In this document: positions 19,154 to 27,065 of the stretch, in pieces
Layout of the letters: every line of letters begins with the position of its first letter
Position numbering within the stretch: the first letter of the stretch is position 1
Source: Archangium primigenium
GTDB lineage: Bacteria > Myxococcota > Myxococcia > Myxococcales > Myxococcaceae
DNA: 64,000 nt
Direction of reading: 5' to 3'
Assembly (NCBI RefSeq): GCF_016904885.1
Contig: NZ_JADWYI010000001.1
Span: 2,294,001 to 2,358,000, forward strand
Program-made: the position numbers and the translations under genes
The notes under the pieces: generated by a model
Told to the model about the DNA's origin: nothing
The model's database searches: none
The model's input: the letters and a program-made list of their open reading frames with translations, nothing else

Positions 19154-20512
19154 ATGTTCGACACGCGCCACATCGACCCCTTCTGGAAGGGGCTGCAGTC
19201 CTGTGAACCGTACCGGCCCGCGGCGGACTGGTTGCTGGAGAGCCCGTATCACCGGCCCACGGACCTGTCGGCGCTTCCGGTGGAGACCCTGGACGAGCCC
19301 TTGCGGCCCGACACGCTGCTGACCCAGCGCTCGCTCGTGCTCAACCGGCTGCTCTTCAACATCTACCAGCAGAACAACCTCTACCTGCCCGAGGGGCGCT
19401 TCTCCGAAGCGGACACGCGGGCCTTCCAGGGCTTCTACGCGCCGCAATTCGTGGCGGCCAACGCGCTGGTGCGGCCCGCGCTCGATCGCACGTGCTTCGA
19501 CTTCCTGTCCCGGGAGATCTCCGTGGACGGACCCTGGACGATCGAGCACCTGGAGGAGTACTGCACCCGGCTGCTGGCGGACTACGAGGCCACCCCCAGC
19601 GACTTGTGCCTGCGCATCGAGGCCTCGCCGCATCCCCAGCAGGCGGCCCGGGCCTATCTGGTGCAGCTCGCGGTCGACTTCCTCGCCGAGGCCTCGCAGA
19701 TGGCCCTGGCCCTGCCCGGCAACTACGGCCCGGCGCAGTCGGAGATGATGAAGATCTTCATCGACGAGTTCGGCTACGGGGTGCACCAGAAGAAGCACTC
19801 CACGCTCTTCGTGAAGACGATCGAGTCGGTGGGGCTGAGCGCGCGGATGCACACGTATTACTACTGGTATCTGCCCAGCTCGCTGCTGCTGACCAACTAC
19901 TTCTTCTGGACCACCGTCCACAAGCCCAGCTGGTTCGAGTCCCTGGGCGGGCTGTACTGGGCGGAGGCGGTCAATCCATACTTCCATCGCCGCTTCGGCC
20001 AACTGCTCAAGAAGGTGTTTGGCAGGGAGAAGACAGACACGGGCTACTTCGACGAGCACGCCGGCATCGACCTTCACCACCGGCGCATGGCCTTCGACAA
20101 GCTCATGCGCCCGATGGTGCGGCAGTACGGGGACGCGGTCATTCCCGCCATGGTGCGCGGCATCGAGACCTACCGGCTGCTGGGGGACCTGACCGAGCGC
20201 GACTTCCTGGCCCAGATGGACTTCTGTGATGCGCTGTTGACGGGCGGGGCGGCGGCCTCCGGACCCGTGGACCTGTCGCTCGCCGAGGAGCGCCCCCGGG
20301 GGTTCCTGCTGGAGCCCCGGGTGTGTGACGTCGACACGGTGGTGGCCGTGGCGCGGGGCGAGGTCGAGGTGGACGCGGGTTATCTCCAGCCGCGGCGGCT
20401 GGGGGCGGGGGAGGCCGTGCGCGTGCCCGCGGGCCGGATGGTGGGCGCCCGCGTCGTGAGCGAGGGCGCACGGCTGTCCGTGGCACCCGAGCGGCCGGTG
20501 GGCCGGGGATGA
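19154..20512 (+). CDS. Heme-oxygenase-like diiron oxidase with cupin-like C-terminus
   Basis: A 452-residue protein. Residues about 60-350 match iron-containing redox enzymes of the heme-oxygenase-like diiron oxidase (HDO) group: an upstream Glu helix (DFLAEASQMAL), IDEFGYG...KKHSTLF with E205 and H215, and the closing DEHAGIDLHH with E301, D306 and H309. These supply the family's two-iron ligand set. Residues about 380-440 look like a small cupin-type barrel (VVAVARGEVEVDAGYLQPRRLGAGEAVRVPAG). The gene overlaps the Rieske gene as ATGA, so the Rieske protein probably supplies electrons. HDOs oxidise amino acids, fatty acids or guanidines in natural-product pathways; the substrate here is unknown. 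Confidence 0.8.
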   Translation: MFDTRHIDPFWKGLQSCEPYRPAADWLLESPYHRPTDLSALPVETLDEPLRPDTLLTQRSLVLNRLLFNIYQQNNLYLPEGRFSEADTRAFQGFYAPQFVAANALVRPALDRTCFDFLSREISVDGPWTIEHLEEYCTRLLADYEATPSDLCLRIEASPHPQQAARAYLVQLAVDFLAEASQMALALPGNYGPAQSEMMKIFIDEFGYGVHQKKHSTLFVKTIESVGLSARMHTYYYWYLPSSLLLTNYFFWTTVHKPSWFESLGGLYWAEAVNPYFHRRFGQLLKKVFGREKTDTGYFDEHAGIDLHHRRMAFDKLMRPMVRQYGDAVIPAMVRGIETYRLLGDLTERDFLAQMDFCDALLTGGAAASGPVDLSLAEERPRGFLLEPRVCDVDTVVAVARGEVEVDAGYLQPRRLGAGEAVRVPAGRMVGARVVSEGARLSVAPERPVGRG

Positions 20513-20784
20513 GGGTTCAGCTGGAGGCGCGGCACTGGAGTCAGGTGCGCGTCGGCGATGCGCGCTACCTGTGCCTGCGCCAGGCGGGCCGACTGGTGGT
20601 CATCCGGGACGAATGCAAGCACCGCGGGGGCCCGCTCAGCCTGGGCACCTGGGACGAGGCCACGGAGTGCGTGACCTGTCCCTGGCACGAGATCGTCAAC
20701 TCGCCGAGGGATCTCGCGCGGCGTCAGGTGCCCTCGGTCCGGGTGGGCGGGGTGATGCACATCCTCGTTCCCGAGCCCTCCTGA
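20509..20784 (+). CDS. Small Rieske [2Fe-2S] protein
   Basis: A 91-residue single-domain Rieske protein with both cluster motifs: CKHRGGPLS (C-x-H) and CPWHE (C-x2-H), spaced 17 residues apart as usual for ferredoxin-like Rieske proteins. There is no signal peptide or membrane anchor. The start codon overlaps the stop of the diiron oxidase gene (ATGA), which indicates co-translation and a shared reaction, most simply electron transfer to the diiron site. No ferredoxin reductase is adjacent. Confidence 0.88.
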   Translation: MRVQLEARHWSQVRVGDARYLCLRQAGRLVVIRDECKHRGGPLSLGTWDEATECVTCPWHEIVNSPRDLARRQVPSVRVGGVMHILVPEPS

Positions 20785-20820
20785 GCCAGGCCCGGTCGAG
20801 GGACGGGGCTCGCGCCGCGA

Positions 20821-22239
20821 TCAATCGGCGAGGCAGCCCGTATCGAGCAGCGCCATCTCCCCGGCGATCGTGCGCAGATCGGCCTTCAAGAACTCGATCG
20901 CCCTGCGCGCCCTGGGGCCACCGTCCTTCGTGTACTTCATGACCTGCGTCATCCCGAACAGGGTCGCGATCGCCCTGCCGGCGAGGACCTGGTGCGGTTG
21001 GGTCAGCTCGCGATCGAGGAAGGCCACGTCCACGTGCGGGAGCGCGGGCCCCGTGAGCGGATGGGCGGCGAGGAACTCGCTCAGCGTGCGGCCCCGGGCC
21101 GCGCGCAGGCAGTGCTCCGCGAGTTGCTGGTTCAGCAGATCATTGTTCCCATCGAAGATGGGGAAGACCCGCGCGTCGAGGGCCGCCTGCGCCGCGATGT
21201 TCGAGGGCGCGCCGAAGCGGTAGCCCTCGCCGCCACACATCTGCTGGTAGTGGAGCGCCGAGGCGAGCATGCGGTCGGTGCACAGCGTCTTGATCGCCTG
21301 CACCGCGAAGAAACTCCCCATCATGTCCTCGCGCAGGTCCGCCTCGGCCTCGAGGTAGCGACAGGCGGCCTCGCAGATGGTCATCGAGGACTCGATCCAC
21401 TTGAGCCGGTACCGCGCGTAGCCGATGTCGGCGATGCGCACGGGGCCTATCCGCCGTTCCTCCGCCCGCGCTTGCGCGTCCCGGGAAATGCGCTTCAAGA
21501 AGCCGCTCGCCAGCGCGGCCATGCTGATCCGCGGAGGGCAGAGCATCTCCAGCGCCCCGCTCAAGTCGTGCTCCTCGCACTGGAGCTTGCGGTGCTTGGG
21601 GACGAAGGCGTCGATCTCGTTGAGCCCGTAATCGATGAGCTTGAGTCCCAGGGGGCGATACCGCTCGACCGTCTTGAACCCCTCGGTCCGCTTGACGACG
21701 AAGTAGGCATACCGCTTGGTCGACCTGTCCACGTGCCGCGCGCTCACGACCCACCAGTGAGCGCTCCCGCTGAAGGCCTGCCAGTGCTTTTGACCGCGAA
21801 TCCGGTAGCCGCCGTCGACCTCCTCGAAGCTCGTGGTCATGCGCGACATCGATGAGCCACAATCGGGCTCGGTCAGCGCGAAGCCGCCGATCAGCGGCTG
21901 CTGGGCGAAGAGCGGAAGCACCTCCTGCTTGAGCGCGTCGGTGCCGTTCTTGGCGACATGGCGCAAGAACAGCAAGCTGACCACCATCGTGCACATGCCC
22001 AGGGGCAGGCTGTGCTCGGAGATGCGCTCGATCAGTCGACACATCTCGACGTGGCTGTCCCTGCCGCCGTACTCCTTCGGCAACGCGGGCAGAAGCAGGC
22101 CAGCCCTCGTCAATGACTCCCAGTCCTCGCGGGAGATGTCCGCCTGGGGGTGGGTTTTCGAGTCGAAGCGTCCTTGGACGTGCGAATCGATGGTGTTCAA
22201 GAACTCTTCGGTGGAGAGGGACAAGAGATTCATGCGCAT
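20821..22239 (-). CDS. Acyl-CoA dehydrogenase-family protein
   Basis: A 472-residue flavoprotein with acyl-CoA dehydrogenase signatures: LPKEYGG, GGFALTEPDCGSSMSRMTT (FAD-binding loop), QKHWQAFSGSAHWWVVSAR and the C-terminal QMCGGEGYRFGAPSNIAAQAALDARVFPIFDGNNDLLNQQLAE. It is about 90 residues longer than catabolic short/medium-chain enzymes, with an extra C-terminal helical part. ATGs at 22239 and 22233 both suit; a TTG just upstream is less likely. It converges with the diiron oxidase/Rieske pair, so a shared pathway is possible but only by proximity. Confidence 0.85.
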   Translation of the reverse strand: MRMNLLSLSTEEFLNTIDSHVQGRFDSKTHPQADISREDWESLTRAGLLLPALPKEYGGRDSHVEMCRLIERISEHSLPLGMCTMVVSLLFLRHVAKNGTDALKQEVLPLFAQQPLIGGFALTEPDCGSSMSRMTTSFEEVDGGYRIRGQKHWQAFSGSAHWWVVSARHVDRSTKRYAYFVVKRTEGFKTVERYRPLGLKLIDYGLNEIDAFVPKHRKLQCEEHDLSGALEMLCPPRISMAALASGFLKRISRDAQARAEERRIGPVRIADIGYARYRLKWIESSMTICEAACRYLEAEADLREDMMGSFFAVQAIKTLCTDRMLASALHYQQMCGGEGYRFGAPSNIAAQAALDARVFPIFDGNNDLLNQQLAEHCLRAARGRTLSEFLAAHPLTGPALPHVDVAFLDRELTQPHQVLAGRAIATLFGMTQVMKYTKDGGPRARRAIEFLKADLRTIAGEMALLDTGCLAD

Positions 22240-22464
22240 CAACCTAGCAGTCTCCTCACCGCCTCCTGGACCGCTCCGCGGGGTGTAATCCCTCTCCCCT
22301 GGGGCGGCACGACTCCCAATGCCTACCGCGTACGCCCTGGACTCACTTCAAGCTACATTTCCGCTCAAACGTGTTTTTGTCGCTCTTGCCGTAAAACGTG
22401 AAATACGGTTGAATACGGGAATCCTATTCCGAGCCGCCGCTGGCGCTCCCCGAGGATCCCGACC

Positions 22465-22746
22465 ATGAAGAAGACACTGCTGATGGCGTTCGTTTCCGGT
22501 CTGCTGCTCGCCGCTTGCGGAGCGCCTGGCCCCGAGGAACTGCAGATTCCCACGGACGAGCTGGCCACGTCGCAGAGCGCCCTCTGTGAGGGCTGGGACT
22601 CGGGAGCGCGGCGTTGTTCCTTCAAGTGCTACAGCGACTCCACGTGGTGGACCACCACGTCTGGCACCGTCGCCCACAATCAGTGCCAGGAGTTCGCCAA
22701 CAACGCGTGCGGACGCACCGCGTACGGCGCCTGCTGGAGCAAGTAG
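22465..22746 (+). CDS. Small Cys-rich lipoprotein, first of a tandem pair
   Basis: A 93-residue protein with a lipoprotein signal (LLMAFVSGLLLAAC). The mature part has a Glu/Pro-rich spacer and a compact domain with five cysteines: LCEGWDSG, RRCSFKC, NQC, ACGR and the closing ACW. The order and spacing are the same in the next gene, with two pairs plus one Cys, so a disulfide-linked fold outside the cytoplasm is likely. No function is recognised. The upstream region is unusually AT-rich for this genome. Confidence 0.72.
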   Translation: MKKTLLMAFVSGLLLAACGAPGPEELQIPTDELATSQSALCEGWDSGARRCSFKCYSDSTWWTTTSGTVAHNQCQEFANNACGRTAYGACWSK

Positions 22747-22793
22747 CGCCTGGCTCGCTCCACACGGACCCCTCGTTCCCCAAGGATTTGCCC

Positions 22794-23069
22794 ATGAAGA
22801 TGAAGACCCTGTTCCTCGGCCTCGTGTCTGGTCTCCTCCTCACCGCCTGCGGCGCTCCCTCCCCGGAGGAAGAAGCCGCCGAGCAGCTCGGCGCGACCGA
22901 GCAGGCCGTCTGTGAAGGCTGGGCCGCTGGCGGGCGGCAGTGCACCTGGAAGTGCACCGGCACGGAGAGCAAGTGGTCGGGGTGGACCGGCGTGGTCTAT
23001 GGCCAGTGCGAGGCCACCGCGACGGCCGCCTGTGGCCGCTCCCCGGCCGCCGTCTGCTGGAGCCGCTGA
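22794..23069 (+). CDS. Small Cys-rich lipoprotein, second of a tandem pair
   Basis: A 91-residue paralogue of the preceding gene: the signal LFLGLVSGLLLTAC and start of the mature chain (GAPSPEE) are nearly the same, and the Cys skeleton repeats as VCEGW, RQCTWKC, GQC, ACGR and VCW. The middle loops differ (Trp/Ser/Thr-rich), so the pair has diverged after duplication. The genes are 47 bases apart on the same strand. The function is unknown. Confidence 0.72.
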   Translation: MKMKTLFLGLVSGLLLTACGAPSPEEEAAEQLGATEQAVCEGWAAGGRQCTWKCTGTESKWSGWTGVVYGQCEATATAACGRSPAAVCWSR

Positions 23070-23095
23070 GCCCACTCCGGAGGCGTCAGCTCCTG

Positions 23096-23125
23096 TTGAC
23101 AGCCAGCCCCAGGACTCGATATATT
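23096..23125 (+). promoter_or_regulatory. Sigma-70 type promoter for the 53-residue peptide gene
   Basis: TTGACA (23096-23101, a perfect -35) is followed after 17 or 18 bases by ATATAT or TATATT (23119-23125). The start codon lies about 40 bases further. Such a strong consensus stands out in this high-GC sequence. Confidence 0.68.
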
Positions 23126-23163
23126 TTCAGGGTAGTCGAATATTTCCAGCAAGGCGGGAAACC

Positions 23164-23325
23164 ATGAAGAGCAAGATTGCTTCCGCGGTGGTGGCCATGG
23201 CTGTGTTCGCGGTGCTCGCGGTATCGGCCCCCGCTCGGGCGGAAGGGCTCAGCGTCTGTGACCTGGATCCGAACACCAACGCCTCCAGCTGGTTCGCGCA
23301 CGCCGTGGGCATGTGCCGCCCCTGA
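23164..23325 (+). CDS. Short secreted peptide of unknown function
   Basis: A 53-residue protein: a classical Sec signal peptide (MKSKIASAVVAMAVFAVLAVSAPARA, cleavage after ARA) and a mature chain of only 27 residues, EGLSVCDLD...SSWFAHAVGMCRP, with two cysteines 18 residues apart that could form one disulfide. The ATG is preceded by AAGGCGGG and by a near-consensus promoter, and a terminator follows, so the gene is a complete independent unit. It resembles no family I know; a signalling, antimicrobial or structural peptide are all open. Confidence 0.65.
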   Translation: MKSKIASAVVAMAVFAVLAVSAPARAEGLSVCDLDPNTNASSWFAHAVGMCRP

Positions 23326-23365
23326 GCAGGTGTCGCGGGAGGCCTTGAGCCTCACGGAGTTCCCG

Positions 23366-23396
23366 GGGGCGCCCATGAGGCGCCCCTTGCTTTTTT
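23366..23396 (+). terminator. Rho-independent terminator after the peptide gene
   Basis: A perfect 8-bp stem GGGGCGCC/GGCGCCCC (23366-23373 with 23379-23386) with a 5-base loop, followed by TTGC and six T (23391-23396). Confidence 0.85.
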
Positions 23397-23686
23397 CCAG
23401 GGCCTCGGTGGAGAAGCGCCCATGGCCCTGCCTCGGGACGAGCCCTCGCGCTGACCGGCCCGCCCCTCCGCGCGCCGCCTGGAGTACGGCGGCCACGCCC
23501 TGCTCCGTGAGTTCGAGGGGCAGGTCACGGTTCCACGGACACACACGCCAGCACCGTTCGACCGTGAAGCAGTCGGGTGCGCGGCGCCGCGGCGAAAATT
23601 CGTTCGCGCGTGTCGATCCCCTGCATCGTCGTTCGTCGTCCGGGGCAGAACGCGTTGTTCCACCCACCTTTCGACATGGGGACGTC
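23397..23686. other. Intergenic stretch without a recognised gene
   Basis: No frame here has both a convincing start and family similarity. It should contain the promoter of the VOC gene at 23687, but I see no clear -35/-10 pair. Confidence 0.5.
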
Positions 23687-24085
23687 ATGAACAAGCAGGT
23701 CATCTTCAACCTTCCGGTCAAGGACCTGGACAAGTCCAAGGCCTTCTTCTCCGCGCTCGGCTTCAGCTTCGATCCACGCATGAGCAACGAGAGCGCGGCG
23801 TTCATGATCATCGCGGAGGGCAGCATTCACGCCATGCTGACGGCCGAGGCGTTCTTCAAGACCCTCATCGACAAGCCCGTCGTGCAGGCGAAGGAGGCCA
23901 ACGAGGTCGTCATCTGCCTGATCTGCGAGAGCCGGGACGAAGTGGACGCCCTGATCGCCAAGGCCGTCGCCGCCGGCGGCCGGACGCCGCATCCGCCCGA
24001 GGACCACGGCTTCATGTATGACCAGGGTTTCGAGGACCTCGACGGCCACCTGTGGAACCTGGTCTGGACGGCGCCGCAGGCCTGA
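23687..24085 (+). CDS. VOC-family (glyoxalase/bleomycin resistance-like) protein
   Basis: A 132-residue vicinal-oxygen-chelate protein with NLPVKDLDKSKAFFSALGFSF at the N-terminus and the terminal DGHLWNLVWTAP strand typical of the fold. This subgroup (predicted lactoylglutathione lyase, YdfO/COG3607-like) often binds a metal through His/Glu residues; H in DGHLW and E in the AEGSIHAML region could contribute. The substrate is unknown. The start at 23687 is the only ATG fitting the family. Confidence 0.85.
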   Translation: MNKQVIFNLPVKDLDKSKAFFSALGFSFDPRMSNESAAFMIIAEGSIHAMLTAEAFFKTLIDKPVVQAKEANEVVICLICESRDEVDALIAKAVAAGGRTPHPPEDHGFMYDQGFEDLDGHLWNLVWTAPQA

Positions 24086-24440
24086 GCCGGCGCAACGCGA
24101 CGGACTTCTGGAAGCGCTTCTTCGACAAGCAAGCCCAGGAGAAGTTCTACACCGAGTGCTTGGGGTAATGCTCATACTCGGTGATCGAGCAGTACAAGAG
24201 GGTCCTGGCAAACGGATACCTCGCTCTGGACGGCCAAGAGAGTTCCCAGCCCCATCGGTTCGGACAAGGTCCGGTTGCTCGTCCACTTCGAATGCGAGGC
24301 CAAGGTCTTCGGCATGGGCGGCTCGTTGGAAAGCTTCGGCTTTTGGACGCTCCTCACGACGCACGACTGGGACTGTTGCGGGCCCCTGCTTACTGGTGAC
24401 CGTGGAACGCCACCGTTCCACGTCAACGGGAGGATGTGCG
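24086..24440. other. Intergenic region with possible coding relics
   Basis: About 355 bases without an intact gene. The + strand has a frame giving TDFWKRFFDKQAQEKFYTECLG then a stop, and another frame (about 24258-24400) giving LLVHFECEAKVFGMGGSLES; both look protein-like but lack starts and family matches. This suggests an eroded gene. The region ends in the palindrome at 24402-24421. Confidence 0.4.
24402..24421. promoter_or_regulatory. 20-bp perfect dyad, candidate repressor operator
   Basis: GTGGAACG - CCAC - CGTTCCAC: two 8-base arms in perfect inverted symmetry around four bases. It lies 20 bases before a small reading frame coupled to the NmrA-like gene. The size suits a homodimeric regulator such as a TetR, HxlR or MarR protein; no such gene is adjacent. 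Confidence 0.55.
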
Positions 24441-24536
24441 ATGGACATCCAGCAGAAGGCCGAGGGCCGCGCCGCCACCGCGCGGCCGGTTCGCGTCGTC
24501 CAGCGGGCGAGGCGCGCGGAGGGGGGACGGTCATGA
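24441..24536 (+). CDS. Possible 31-residue leader or truncated gene
   Basis: ATG at 24441 follows a strong Shine-Dalgarno (GGGAGG at 24428-24433, spacing seven). The frame gives MDIQQKAEGRAATARPVRVV and ends at a TGA overlapping the next start (ATGA at 24533). The Arg-rich product resembles nothing known. It may be a coupling leader, or the remaining 5' end of a regulator gene. Confidence 0.4.
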   Translation: MDIQQKAEGRAATARPVRVVQRARRAEGGRS

Positions 24537-25381
24537 GCAAGCCTCGGATCCTGGTGACGGGGGGGACGGGCAAGACGGGCGCGCGACTGGTGCGGCGGCT
24601 GCGGGAGCTGGACTGGCCGGTGCGGCTCGCGAGCCGCTCGGGTCAGGCGCCCGACGGGGTGGAGGCCGCGCGCTTCGACTGGCTGCGGCCGGAGGGTCAT
24701 GCCGCCGTCCTGGAGGGCGTGGAGCGGGTCTACCTCGTGGCTCCCGAGGGCGTGCCCGATCCGGCCGCTCCCATGAAAACCTTCATCGAGCGGGCACTCG
24801 GGGCGGGGATGCGCCGCTTCGTGTTGCTCAGCTCCTCGGCGGTTCCCGAGGGAGGGCCGTTCATGGGCGGACTGCATCGCTTCCTGCACGAGCGCGCGCC
24901 GGAGTGGACGGTGCTGCGCCCCTCGTGGTTCATGCAGAACTTCTCCGAGGGTCCCTCCCGGGACGACGTGCGCGATGAGGACGCGCTCTATTCCGCAGCG
25001 GGGGAGGGGCGCGTGCCCTTCATCGACGCGGGAGACATCGCGGAGGTGGGCCTCCGGGCCCTCATCGATCCGACGGCGCACAACACCGAGCACGTGATCA
25101 CGGGGCCCCGGACGCTGAGCTACGCGGAGGTGGCCGACATCCTCGGCGCCGCGCGGGGCCGGGCCGTGCGCCACGTCTCCCTTTCCGAGGCGCAGTACAC
25201 CGCGTACTGGGTCCGCCACGGATTGCCGCCAGACTACGCCGCGCTGCTGTCGGCCTCGGATGTGGCCATCTCCCAGGGGTCGGAGGACCGGACGACCGAC
25301 GCCGTGGAGCGGGTGACGGGCCGACCTCCACGGGACCTGGTGGACTTCGCTCGGGAGCATGCCGCGGCCTGGCGCGCGTGA
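24533..25381 (+). CDS. NmrA-like NAD(P)-binding protein
   Basis: A 282-residue atypical short-chain dehydrogenase. ILVTGGTGKTGARLVRRL is the Rossmann GxxGxxG; FVLLSSSAVPEGG and WTVLRPSWFMQNFSEGP follow the pattern of the NmrA/ergot-alkaloid-biosynthesis (EasG-like) group, and VPFIDAGDIAEVGLRAL is its usual C-terminal block. The classical SDR Tyr-x3-Lys is absent, as expected, so it may be a reductase of imines/quinones or a redox sensor. It appears controlled by the palindrome at 24402-24421. Confidence 0.85.
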   Translation: MSKPRILVTGGTGKTGARLVRRLRELDWPVRLASRSGQAPDGVEAARFDWLRPEGHAAVLEGVERVYLVAPEGVPDPAAPMKTFIERALGAGMRRFVLLSSSAVPEGGPFMGGLHRFLHERAPEWTVLRPSWFMQNFSEGPSRDDVRDEDALYSAAGEGRVPFIDAGDIAEVGLRALIDPTAHNTEHVITGPRTLSYAEVADILGAARGRAVRHVSLSEAQYTAYWVRHGLPPDYAALLSASDVAISQGSEDRTTDAVERVTGRPPRDLVDFAREHAAAWRA

Positions 25382-25395
25382 TTCCAGGTCGGGGG

Positions 25396-25848
25396 CTAGG
25401 GGGGTCCCAGCCGCATGAGCACCTCGGCGATGCCGTCCTCGTGCTCCGGCTGCGCTTGGGCCACGGGGCGGAAGCCGCACTTCTCGAGGACGCGGATCGA
25501 CGCCCCGTTGTGCTGGGCGACCCACGCATGCAGGGGACGTATCGGCTCGAGCGCCAGGAACGCCGCGAGCGCCCGCGTCGCGAGGCCTTGGCCCCAGTGC
25601 TCGCGGCCCACCCAATAGGCGATGAGCCGCTGGGTGTCCTGGTCCCAACTGCTGACGTAGCCCGCCACGACTCCGTCCACGAGGATCGTGCGGGTCACGT
25701 TCTCGGGGCGGAGGACCTTCGTGCGCCAGTGGGTCAGGAAGGCGTCGCGCTCGCGCGAGGAGAAGGCGGCCATCCGCAGCGCGTCGGGGTCGCGTTGGTG
25801 TTCGAAGAAGCGCGGGAGGTCTTCCTCCGAAACGGGGCGCAGGGTCAT
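25396..25848 (-). CDS. GNAT-family N-acetyltransferase
   Basis: A 150-residue acetyltransferase with the acetyl-CoA-binding loop in GREHWGQGLATRALAAFL (Q/R-x2-G-x-G/A) and the late NGASIRVLEKCGFRPV strand of the RimJ/RimL-like group. The start at 25848 (MTLRPVSEEDL) matches the family; the open frame extends 22 residues upstream to a GTG or ATG. It converges with the NmrA-like gene. The acceptor is unknown. Confidence 0.82.
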   Translation of the reverse strand: MTLRPVSEEDLPRFFEHQRDPDALRMAAFSSRERDAFLTHWRTKVLRPENVTRTILVDGVVAGYVSSWDQDTQRLIAYWVGREHWGQGLATRALAAFLALEPIRPLHAWVAQHNGASIRVLEKCGFRPVAQAQPEHEDGIAEVLMRLGPP

Positions 25849-25999
25849 CACGTGATCGTCTCCGCGAGCCAGGGCGACGCGCGACTTTAATCCCGTCGAT
25901 GCGAAGGTGAACAACTCCGAGTAATCGCGCCCCCAACGATTGCCGGATCCCGCGACCGTTCCTATTGCTGAGGCCTCTTCACGGGAGAGGAGTCACGGA

Positions 26000-26926
26000 A
26001 TGGGGATGAGCAAGTGGGGCGCGTGTGTCCTCGCGCTGATGGTCGTGGCCTGTGGGGGTCCGGTCGAGATGGCGCCGCCGCCGTCCGAGCAGACCCAGGG
26101 AGCGCTGCGGTTGCCGTTGACCGCGCCGAGTCCCGAGGGAACGGTCAAGCTGGTGGGCGCCACGTTCACCCTCACGGGCCCCCAGACGGTGTCCATCACG
26201 GACACGTCGGCCGACACGTTGACCGTGCCGCTCGTGCCGGGCGACTACACCCTCGAGCTGGGCGGGGACTGGCACCTGGAGCGCCTGTCGGCGCCCGGCA
26301 CGACCCTGGCCGCCGAGCTGCTGTCGTCCACCGTGCTGACGTTCTCGGTGCTCAAGGGGCAGACGACCCAGGTGCGCTACCTCTTCAATCTCGCGGGCAG
26401 CGGCGGCGTGGACGTGGGCATCACGGTGAACAAAGGGGGCTACATCTCGGGCCTCCTGACGTTCTCCCTGCACGAGGGTCCCGAGGACTCCGAGTTCAAG
26501 TCGCTCGTGGGCAAGAGCGTGCCCTTCGTCATCAGCTTCGAGGCGGCTCGCGTGATCAAGGACGGCTCGGTGGGCCCGAGGGGCATCTCCGTGGAGACCG
26601 GTCCCATCACCGTGCAGTTCGGCGGAGCGGACGGGGCCCTGCTGGAGAAGCACGTGTCGCCCTTCTTCACGGGGCAGCCCATCACCTTCACCGTGAACCG
26701 CTTGCCGGACGGATACCAGGTGTTGGGCGCCTTCTGGATCGACGGTGTCGGCAGCGGCTCGCCGCTCGATTTCCTCTCGCGGGCCAGCCAGCCGTTCCTG
26801 GGCACCGTGGACAGCGCGGGCTACCCCGCGCTGAGCGCCTTCGAGTTCCAGTCCACCATGGTCTTCAGTCTCCACGCGTTCGGGGACCTGAGTGGCACGT
26901 TCGCCGGCAAGGTGCTGCCCCGGTAG
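26000..26926 (+). CDS. Lipoprotein of unknown function
   Basis: A 308-residue protein with a lipoprotein signal (WGACVLALMVVAC). The mature chain looks all-beta, with stretches such as VKLVGATFTLTGPQTVSITDTSADTL and LVPGDYTLELGGDWHLERL resembling carboxypeptidase-regulatory/Ig-like modules. There are no cysteines beyond the lipidated one and no enzyme motif. A good AG-rich site (GGGAGAGG) precedes the ATG. Similar solitary lipoproteins are abundant in myxobacteria. Confidence 0.68.
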   Translation: MGMSKWGACVLALMVVACGGPVEMAPPPSEQTQGALRLPLTAPSPEGTVKLVGATFTLTGPQTVSITDTSADTLTVPLVPGDYTLELGGDWHLERLSAPGTTLAAELLSSTVLTFSVLKGQTTQVRYLFNLAGSGGVDVGITVNKGGYISGLLTFSLHEGPEDSEFKSLVGKSVPFVISFEAARVIKDGSVGPRGISVETGPITVQFGGADGALLEKHVSPFFTGQPITFTVNRLPDGYQVLGAFWIDGVGSGSPLDFLSRASQPFLGTVDSAGYPALSAFEFQSTMVFSLHAFGDLSGTFAGKVLPR

Positions 26927-27065
26927 TTGCGCGAATCATCGATGTTCCTGGGCGCGGACTCCCGGGTGCACTCCGCGCCGGAAATGTCACCCCAAGTACG
27001 GATCGGATAGTCTCCTAGCGGACGTCAGGGCTTTTCCCTGTCGACATCGCTCTGAGGAGACCTCC

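Noticed and set aside
24172-24573. 134-codon minus-strand frame between the VOC and NmrA-like genes
   Set aside because: Pro/Ser-rich product, no ribosome-binding site, no family; it covers the operator and the start of the next gene.
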